From Euwallacea fornicatus (taxonomy: Eukaryota; Arthropoda; Insecta; Coleoptera; Curculionidae), in assembly GCF_040115645.1 (NCBI RefSeq), contig NC_089547.1, positions 5,022,001 through 5,086,000 of the forward strand: a stretch of DNA of 64,000 bases, written 5' to 3'. Positions 55,701 to 64,000 of this stretch are shown here, piece by piece; within the stretch, counting starts at the first letter, position 1, and every line of letters starts with the position of its first letter. The position numbers and the translations under genes are program-made. The notes under the pieces are model-generated. The model searched no databases. It saw only the letters and a list, made by a program, of their open reading frames with translations, and was not told the origin of the DNA.

Positions 55701-58700
55701 CACGCCACATATCGCTTTTTGTCCGCGCAGGGGTGTCAAACGGTTTTGAGGCCAGCACGAAATTAAATCAGTCTCTGGGTTTGTTATTTTTTAATTTAAT
55801 GACGGCGAGGCAGTACCACCACACGAAGTCAACAGACTCTCTCGCTGCCCGAGAACAGGTTTTTGATGGTACTGGAGCAGCATTCGCCACGGGTTCGGAT
55901 GGGACGCCTTTTGCTCTACTACGTGACTAGAGAAGAATTTCTTTATTTTCCTTTTTTTAATGGCGAAGAAGCGAAGAAGACGGAACGCCGTCGGTAATTG
56001 CCCCTTTTTTCCCCCCGACGCGAGTAAAAAAACTAATTACGGATGAAAATGTTGCTATCTGTATGCAGCCTCGCACAGTGCGCCGCGCGCAGTCAAAACG
56101 ACTTAGTGAGGCAGTAATTCAATTCTAATGGTCATAAAATAACGGCACAAACGGCCGTTTTATTACCCGAACGCCATTGTTAATGCCCCTTTATTAAGTC
56201 GACCGTAAATTGTTTACAATCGTAAAAAATTTAAGTATTGCGCGTAGCGGCGGTGCCTGCTTCTGGATGCGTGCCGCGAGGGCCCTCTTTCCAGGACGCC
56301 CTGTGTGCGTGCACAAGCGAGACCTACTTAGGAGGTTGGGAAGACCGAGCGACGCGCGAGGATTCTTCGATGATCTCTCTCGGGGTAATACCGCGCAATC
56401 CCTACGGGATTTCAGTAGGAAATGCCCTTCGTTTCGGCAGTCCCGGTCGGGGGCTCGACTCTCGCGAGGAAACGTGGAATTGAACGAGCGCAGAAATCGC
56501 AAAGAAGCGCACCAACCGAATTCGCACCCCGCGCAACAATGCGAACCGCCGCTCGCGCACGAATTTCGGGAGGTAATTTCGTTTTCGCCTCCTTCAGGGG
56601 AACTCCCCTCGGTCTCACCCGCGTTTGTTCCAAAACGTGCCCGTCCCGCGTTGTCCTCCCCGCGCACCCCTTAGTCGAGCGGAATTGCGCACTTCCAATG
56701 CTGGGGGTTCGGGCCCCTTTGCGGCTTCGATCTCTCGCACCGCCGAATCCCTCCGCAATTCAAATTACATCAGTAGCTGCGGCTGCATAGAGGTTATTGC
56801 ATTGAAAACCCGAGTGATATTGTTATTGCAAAACGCAGTCAGACTCGTTTTCATGGCGATTGGGCGCATAAATCGTGCCTGTCCGACCTAAAAGGAGCGA
56901 AACGTGATTTATTTAATTGCAATTTAATTTTTTTTCTCCCCCCCGATGAATTAGCAAAAACCGTAGCGACCCACTTCTGTTTGCGCCCCATAGCAACCGG
57001 ACGCGAGTTCCCAGGGCTCGCCGCCGCAGGTTATGTTAATCCCGTATGGGGGCAATGCCAAATTAATATTCCTGGAGTGTAATCCTCGAGATAATCGCGG
57101 GGCCGCATTCCGCAGACTTACAACCGGAGCAGGCTCGGGGAGATTACATCGGGACTGGGTGCCCCAGGCCTTGTCGTATTAATTCTAATACAACATTAAG
57201 GTGCACACATCGTTGCCCTGGCAACATCAACAACGAGATTATTTCCGCGGTGATGGCGGATTGGCGGGCGGAGGGAAGCATATTTGGCTAATTAATCGGG
57301 CAGAGCGCGAGCAAAAAGGGCACTGGCTGGGGCAACGTTCGTGTCTTCGGCCATTAAGCAGCCTCCGTTAATTGCTTTTAACTGAAGAGAGAATACCTGT
57401 ACCAGAAACCGATGGAAACAGATATCTAAGCGACTATCAGCTAAGTCGCTCGACCAGTTCCTTTTTGACGCACGACTGATTCCGGACGATAAAATTCCTG
57501 CTCTTGCGGCAGTACCTACACATTTCAGGGACGCATTCGAATTTTGTGACCCCCCCAAACGTTCACCTCCACCCGTCGACGTTCAAATATCGTGCTCCCG
57601 TTCAGATGATGAGAGGGCCCCGTCTAGGGGGCTGCGAGAGGTGATGGACACGCGTGAGGCTCTCGTTAAGCCACTCGTCGAGGTGCAAAAGTTCGTCCGT
57701 AGATAATCGTCCGTTAATTAGAGCCACTTGAAATTGGGGCTCACGGCCGGGCGGAAAGGTTGACCCGAGCAACAGTCGCTCGTAATAATCAGAAAGGAAA
57801 AAATGCGGCTGTGTTCGAGTGAGCCCACGCAAGGAGAGAAAGCCTATTTAAACATTCAAACCAAATATGAAGTAATGGCCGAGCACAATTATTGTTACAC
57901 CTGGAGGAGAGGTCAACACTCTTGCGTATACAAAGAGTTGGAAAGTGGGAGTCGGGTAAATAGAACGTTTTGAATGTGAAAAAGCCGCACTCGCCGGAAA
58001 ACGGGTCCGTGGCAGGAGGCCCCGGAGACGTCCGAGCACTCGAGATGCTGCAGATACTCATTACCCCTAATTAAGCCGTCTACCTTCTTTATCACCTCAT
58101 TAGGGCTCGGTTCATTCCCATGCCAATTAGCCGTGGCGATTCGCCCGTTTTGCGCTCGTCATAAATCGGGAACCGGAAAATCAACTAGAACGTCCATCGA
58201 GGCCGGAATTTCTACCCCGGCGAGCGTCCCCGCTCGACGAGAGAGGCCCCCCCGATCGAAATCCGAGACAACGATCGAGACCAGACTCCCAAGGGATCGT
58301 TCCTGAGGAGGCCGGTGCAGCTCGCACGATAAAAACTGCACGATCGCCGGTTGCATGCATAAACGAGCTGATTTGGAAGTATAATTAGGCAGAAAAAATA
58401 TAAATGTTTTTTCCATCGGGCATAAAGAACCTCAGATGTGTCCCGATGAGGCCGAGACACGCGAGGTACGGGCCAAACGCCGTGGATCATGTTTTACGTG
58501 GTGATTAATAAAGGACGACTGGGGGATTATAATAAGACACATTTCCGAACAATAGAGGCGAGATATGATCTGGTTGCCCGTACCAACGCTGCTATCAGTG
58601 GACTAATTATATGCAGACGTATTTCCTAACCAAAGGATGCGTTCGCGAGATAAGCCGCTTGATTTATTGTCTCGAGAGTTGAGATCCATTACCTCGAACC

Positions 58701-61700
58701 TGTTTCATTTAAATTGTACGTAGTGCGTGGAGATAGAGGCTCTTGTCCGTTTCCTCCAAGACGGTTAATAATTTGTCACCGGTGGTACTCTGGTTAAGGT
58801 TTTCAGGCCGGCGTTTAGGACATCTGCGACGTCGCAAGGACAATCGTTGGGTTCGAACGTCGGACGCCCCGTACGGCCCTGGCGCGAGTGCGACAAAGTG
58901 GCACAGAATCCGCTACGTGCTCTCCAACTGAACTTTCAGTCAAACGACACAATAGAATCAAAGATGCGATTTTTTTTTTGTTTGTTTGTTACGAGGACGC
59001 CGTTAAACTGGCGCGGACACTTTCGAAAACTCGCCGAAGCCCTTGCCGCCGTAAGGCGCAAAGAAACCTGCCCCGCCGGTGGCGAGATGGCGCTCGAACC
59101 ACCACTCTCGTTAAGGGTGCCCCTGCGGTCGCGAACGAATGAGCGGGATTTAAAATTGAGATTTCCCGGACAAAGATTGGATTCAGTGCGTGCAATCACT
59201 TACGAAAAGTCCGTGCGGAGCCCCAGGCTTCTTAATAAACACTACTTCGGCTGGTTTTAGCCCACTCTGATAACGCGCCAACGTTTCAATACGAGCAATC
59301 GCACCGAACCACTGGAAAAACGTTAGAAAAAAAAAACATCGGCGATGACGTTGAGTTTAAGACCTACTTCGCGGGAAACCATCGACGGTGACGTTTCATT
59401 TGTCATTCATCTCCATGGCAACTATATAAATAAACCAGCAAGGGCCATGCGTGTCGTTGTTATAGTGGTTCAACGTACCCCGCAATAGCGTTTTTGCGGC
59501 TCTCGACGTAAAAGTAATTTTTTAAAATTACTAATCGTACAAAGACTTCATTCTCTCCATAAAGGGTTTATAACAAGATCACAACGATCTAGTTTACGCT
59601 CGACCACCATTTTCCCAGTCACTTGTTTCTTGTCCCGTTACGCGTATATTGAACGGAAAGGGTCATATCGGCTGCACCGCACTTGACATCCGCGGATGAC
59701 AGCTATACGGCAGTGGTGCGAAATGCAAATTTTAGTGGCCCAAACGAGCGTGGTTTGTCCAGTGGTCGAACTTTGCTTTGAGGAAATTGTGGCGATTTTC
59801 TTTAGACGCTACAGGGACTTTTTTCCGGTTCAAGCTGGATTCATTAAATAAATTAGACCAATTAGAACGACATCCAAACCTATCACCACGCTAATGCATG
59901 GAAATTAATACCTTAAAAAGCTACAAAACGTACCTTTATGTCGTGTAAAACAACGTGTTAAGCGACGAAACCGCATTTTTTAAACGAATTACACTTCTTT
60001 ACCTGACGGAGCGAAAAAATAAATTACCAAAGGAGAATGATTATCATACAATTAACAGAACTCACAGGAGCGTGATATGCGTGTGTGTTTTACCGTGTGT
60101 TTCGGAAATTAGCTTCCTGCCACCGCAGTAGGCCTCATGTTGGCATGCTCCAGTGGAAACTTGTTGCTAACTGTGGATTTAATTAAGAGGAAACTCGATT
60201 GAATGTACGTTTTAATGGCACATCGTAAAATCCAATCTCGCGGCCATTCCACATTCAATATCAATCCCATTACTGGCTGACAATTAATTTCGAAAAGAGA
60301 TAAAAACTTGCAATATCAGCATCGCTATCCGGCCAATCGAGGCCTATCTGAGCCCGTTAATTAAAAAAATATAACATATTTCTTCCCTATCTTCGATCTC
60401 TTGTTTCTTGCTTTTGCAGGGCAGGCATTAGGTACGAGAATTCCTCTAAATAACTCTCACAGCAGTTTACTTTCCAGCCGAAGCAACAGAGGTTGAACAC
60501 GTTTGTCAAGGAAAATCTTCAAAAAAGTGCTGAAGATATGCAAGGCCTCGACCGTAACCATCAGTTATCTCTCTTGGGCACACGCGACTGATCTATTTCT
60601 GTCTCGCTTCGACAAAGATAAAAGATAACCGTCTCTGTTGCTTTCGAACAGGTGCGATCCTTCGTTGAAGACCACTCTTCTCTGGGAGTGTATTCTTGAC
60701 GCCGCAACTTGGTGAGAAGCCATTTTTATGGGGTTCTTAGGAGTCACTGTGCTTTTGATGAATTTATTCTCATGAAAGTTCAAGTTCCAGATGTGCGTTT
60801 TTTCTCTATTTAGATCTAGAAGAGAGTTGTAGCTTTAGGAATGCGTGCCCCTTTCGCTGATCGTCGAGCGGTCTTTGAACGCAATTCAAGGTTAGTGCGC
60901 TCAAGAAGAGCGGTTTCTTCTCGAAGACGAAGAGAGCCACCATCGCTTGCACTATTAATGCCCGCCACAACGGCCGTGTTTCCTGATATAAACGTATTTT
61001 CGACGTTATCTTTGGAATGTGGACAAAACGCGTGAAATAGCACTTTTTGCTAATGCACCAGCAAGACCTACAAAAGAATCTTATGCAAATGGGCACCGAC
61101 TCTCTATTTCATTCTTCAGTTTCCTCGCCAAGCGATATTTTTTATAACTGGACCATCGTCATTAATCGAAAATGCTTTACCATATTCGAACGAGTTTTAG
61201 GTGAACGTTTTATTTGGCATGACGGTGCTATCAGATCGGGGCTTCGGGCCCGTATTAATGGACGTAATGACCGGGAGATGTTACTTCCAACACCTCGAGG
61301 AACCGTCAAAAATGCTTTTAGAATTTTATTGGTTTTTTCTGGTCAGCAGAAAAGCCGTAAAAGGCTGGTTTTGGATCGCGACCACGACGTTAAGTGGTTT
61401 AAGACGTGTAAAGAGCTTTCGTGACTTTGAATATATTATTAGTCATAGAATTTAATAGAAGGTTGAAGCGATTGAATTAGCTGAGACTCTTTATCCGCCA
61501 TTCTGTCGAGCTAATTAAATGCGCATTCACCATTCTGTCAAGCCGATTCGTGACAGGCTGGCGAATGGCACTTTCCACGAGGAGTTGTAATTTCTTCAAT
61601 TATTCGTTACACAATGTCCCAAACGGGCCTAATTCCGGAAAAAAACAGTGTCGATATATTATCCCACACGCACAGTTCCCTACTTAATCTATATCACACG

Positions 61701-63041
61701 CTTTCTACTTAGACGACACTGTCTCATAGACATATCCACTCGAATCAACCACCAGTGGAACGAGCAAGAAATGGCGCATTTACCGGCCAAAATTCCACTT
61801 GTTTCGTTAACAACCGCACTTCCGAAGAATTCTCGATGACTCTTCACTGTACTCATTTCTCTTCTCTTGTGCTTCAGATACATCCACTCCAAAGAGAAAC
61901 CATTCAAATGTACGGAATGCGGCAAAGGCTTCTGCCAGTCCCGAACGCTGGCCGTTCACAAGATCCTCCACATGGAGGAATCCCCTCACAAATGCCAGGT
62001 GTGTTCACGCTCCTTCAATCAACGCTCCAACTTGAAAACACACCTCCTCACTCACACCGACCACAAGCCCTATGAGTGCAACAGTTGCGGCAAAGTCTTC
62101 AGGAGGAATTGCGACTTGAGAAGGCACGCCCTCACTCACGCAGTTGGAGATGTTCCTCCGGAGGGACTTGAGGAGGGAGAACAAGAGAGGATGTCTCCGA
62201 GGCCGAGGTAAATGAGCAGTTTCGAGTCGAAACCTTGCGAATTCATAATTTCGTCTTCCAGATCTCCGTCGCAGGATTCCAGAGATGACGGATCGATAAG
62301 AGTGTGCTCTCCCACTCCGGAACGCACCCATTGCCATGAACCCCGATCCAGCACCTCTCCCTACACTATGAGGCCCTCAATGGACAAACTGGATTATAGA
62401 CACGAAATTGACGATGAAGAGGACGACGAGGACGATCCAGAAATCGATCCTGGGCAGGAGGACTGCCCGGATGTCCTCAGCGAGTTGGATCAAGAAGTAA
62501 TTTAGGCCACGACCGTTATTAAAGATAGTATATATTTTTTATTACTCAGATGCCAGTCCGTCCGTCTCCCCCGCCACAAATGCCCCAGCTCCAAATCCGC
62601 AGAGACCTCTTACCAAAGCCCAGCACCATCACCAGCAGCCACAAGCCTCTGGAACCCTCTTTTCTGGGAGCTTTCCGAAAACGCGCCTTCGACCAGGACC
62701 GTCCCAGCTGCTCCCCCTCATTCATGCGCCCACCCATCGGGTCGCCCCGTCCTCGCACCCCGTCAACGTACACCAGGCCGCTGAGCCCCCCCATGACTCT
62801 GCGCATGTACCACCAGAACTTGAGCTTACCAATGCAGCCCTGCAAACCCCCCGATGGTTCCTTCGCCGGGGGTATGATGTGCATGCCGGGGAGTTCGAAG
62901 CAGGGACAGGTGTCCCCTAATAGTACTCCCAGTGATTTGAGCATGAAAAAAGGTGAGAGCAGCGGTGGCGGAGGTGCGGCGGCGACGCGCCCTCCGCCCA
63001 AGAAAACTGGGTTCACCATTGCGGATATTATGGGCCGATAG
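52748..63041 (+). CDS. bowl: Odd-skipped-family C2H2 transcription factor (bowl/sob type)
   Basis: Seven coding exons: 52748-52891, 52952-53117, 53246-53506, 53604-53823, 61878-62207, 62262-62496, 62550-63041; 615 residues. An acceptor (GATTGCAG) just before the ATG implies 5' non-coding exons. Five C2H2 fingers with the family linkers span about residues 217-347 (FICKFCNRQFTKSYNLLIHE, YSCDICGKAFRRQDHLRDH, FKCTECGKGFCQSRTLAVHK, HKCQVCSRSFNQRSNLKTHL, YECNSCGKVFRRNCDLRRHA). FDLMAMMADKRKEL lies N-terminal. The tail has an acidic stretch, a Pro-rich region and GFTIADIMGR at the C-terminus, an eh1-like motif expected to bind Groucho. Odd-family proteins pattern segments, legs and gut under Notch. 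Five fingers exclude odd and drm; the choice of bowl over sob is from memory only. Confidence 0.85.
53168..53203. promoter_or_regulatory. Perfect inverted pair of Su(H)/CSL-type sites in a short intron
   Basis: TTGTCGTGGGAAAA (53168-53181) and TTTTCCCACGACAA (53190-53203) are exact reverse complements around an 8-base loop. Each contains CGTGGGAA, a high-affinity Su(H) sequence (YGTGRGAA), head to head with 12 bases between the 8-mers. The pair sits in the 128-bp intron between coding exons 2 and 3. Confidence 0.55.
54179..54194. repeat. Homopolymer run G16
   Basis: Sixteen consecutive G within the large intron. Confidence 0.9.
55689..55696 (+). promoter_or_regulatory. Single Su(H)-type site CGTGGGAA
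   Basis: It is embedded in TGTCGTGGGAACTGCC, whose left part repeats the arm of the inverted pair at 53168. Confidence 0.3.
57212..57225. promoter_or_regulatory. Symmetric RFX X-box GTTGCCCTGGCAAC
   Basis: Two perfect inverted half-sites GTTGCC and GGCAAC separated by two bases, the classical RFX-dimer arrangement. Confidence 0.5.
59409..59433 (+). promoter_or_regulatory. X-box-like site abutting a TATA box; possible internal promoter
   Basis: ATCTCCATGGCAAC (59409-59422) is followed by TATATAAATA (59424-59433). A transcript starting downstream would join exon 5 and encode only fingers 3-5 and the repression tail. Confidence 0.3.
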
Positions 63042-63830
63042 GACGTACTTGTCAGGAGTTAAGGGTGGAGGTGTAAATTTTTGTTTTCGTGGTTGCTGCT
63101 GGGGACTTTAATGTTGATTTTTTGTGATTATTCATCACTTAGGTTTACGGTTAAGAACTGAGAGAAATCGTGTAAATTCCTCGTAAAACTTTAGGTTAAC
63201 GTAGGTTTTTTTAAGGGTGTAAATCTTTAGTTTTTAGTTATTGATGCATGTAAATGTTCCTCACATTGCTCCGTATGTTAGGTATGTCTGTAAATTTTTT
63301 CCGTTATTATCAAAGGGACCGTCACTCGCAATGATTCTGTACAAACTTCGTAGTTTTTAAGGTGTCAATTATGTGTTTAACGTACGTTAAATCAATTTTC
63401 TCGATGTCGTACGCACGAACAAATAGCGCAATTGGCTGTTATTATTAAGATTAATCGTGTAAGCGCGTTGTAGATAACATTTTCCCATGTTATTATGCTT
63501 TAATTTATGACATTTTGCAATACTTTACTACACGTTAGTTATTGTTTCTACACGTACTTAAGGCAGCTGCGCATTGTAACCGACAGTTGCTGAGTACATT
63601 TTTTAAGTTTTTCGCTTTTTTTTTTATAATTTAGAGTAAGTTGGTAGTTCCGGTTTAGAGTATTTTAGGTTAACAGTTAGAAAAAATCACAATTTTAATT
63701 TCTAAAGATCTCCGAGGAAATTTTTAGTTTAAGGTGTAACAATCTTGTTAGAATTACTTCATCTGTTCCATTTTTATATAAAAATACGACTTTTGTGATT
63801 TTTTTCAAATAAAGATTATTAAGAATTAAT
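63042..63830 (+). other. Long 3' UTR of the odd-skipped-family gene
   Basis: AT-rich, without coding content, ending at the poly(A) signal at 63808. The remaining bases to 64000 show nothing recognisable. Confidence 0.5.
63808..63813 (+). terminator. Poly(A) signal AATAAA of the odd-skipped-family gene
   Basis: Canonical hexamer about 770 bases after the stop codon in an A/T-rich context. Confidence 0.6.
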
Positions 63831-64000
63831 CGCCGAAGTAAAATTTCGAACGCAGTTGCGAAAGTCGTCGCGTTGCGGGCGCGCGGCGCAGGCAATTGTT
63901 TCTGCCGGCTACGTTCGAAACGACCACTTTTAATGCCGCTCTCGACCACGTCTCTGGCCTTGCCTAAACGATACTGTTAATGCATGCTCTCAGGTGTTTG

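Larger units (their letters stand above)
53824..61877. other. 8-kb intron of the odd-skipped-family gene, between finger 2 and finger 3
   Basis: No nested gene recognised; the open frames here reflect GC content. It holds a G16 run (54179), a single Su(H)-type CGTGGGAA (55689), a symmetric X-box (57212), and an X-box-like site directly followed by a TATA box (59409-59433). It is the likely home of enhancers. Confidence 0.5.

Noticed and set aside
55337..55930. 197-codon plus-strand frame in the large intron
   Set aside because: Lies in a GC-rich intron, no recognisable domain, and competing frames overlap it.
58845..58860. B-box-like GGGTTCGAACG
   Set aside because: No A box or cloverleaf arms upstream at the right distance.
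1..64000. CRISPR arrays, bacterial operons or an intact transposon
   Set aside because: Spliced eukaryotic genes throughout; no direct-repeat arrays with spacers, and no transposase or reverse-transcriptase motif seen.

Overview
The window is nuclear DNA of an arthropod, almost certainly a holometabolous insect and probably a beetle. The evidence is a ZAD-type zinc-finger gene, an odd-skipped-family gene, a folded-gastrulation-like secreted protein, very short introns (often 48-65 bp) and AT-rich intergenic DNA. Species and chromosome cannot be read from the sequence. All gene models were joined by hand from splice signals, reading frame and remembered family sequence; no alignment or RNA evidence was available.

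Left part (1-20.5 kb) is a compact cluster of housekeeping genes on both strands: an unrecognised gene running off the left edge (-), RFC4 (+), UBL4A (+), WDR45B/WIPI3 (-), LUC7L (-), mitochondrial peptide release factor ICT1/MRPL58 (-), REPS (+), a tandem-ZAD C2H2 zinc-finger gene (-), an ALDH3-type fatty aldehyde dehydrogenase (+) and the mitochondrial rRNA methyltransferase MRM2 (-). Three of the minus-strand genes share an upstream composite motif (TGGCAACA plus CGCCATTT) with an identical 28-base offset.

Middle (20.5-39 kb) is gene-poor. It holds one secreted, Thr-rich, fog-like protein gene (-) with a likely multi-exon 5' leader, a 16-bp-armed E-box hairpin, degenerate repeats carrying ACAGGGTG, and homopolymer and microsatellite tracts.

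Right-centre (39.4-47.3 kb) is a second housekeeping cluster: EXOSC4/RRP41 (-), ZCCHC4 (+) and USO1/p115 (+). Decayed copies of the EXOSC4 last exon lie just beyond its stop codon.

Right part (47.3-64 kb) is GC- and CpG-rich and is dominated by one odd-skipped-family gene (bowl or sob type, five C2H2 fingers, about 10.3 kb of coding span, 8-kb intron) with a long 3' UTR. Its introns and upstream DNA hold a perfect inverted pair of Su(H)-type sites and several RFX X-box-like sites, suggesting Notch and RFX input. No tRNA, rRNA or intact transposon was recognised. The genes do not form a single pathway; DNA replication, protein targeting, autophagy, splicing, mitochondrial translation, endocytosis, RNA processing, Golgi traffic and developmental transcription are all represented.
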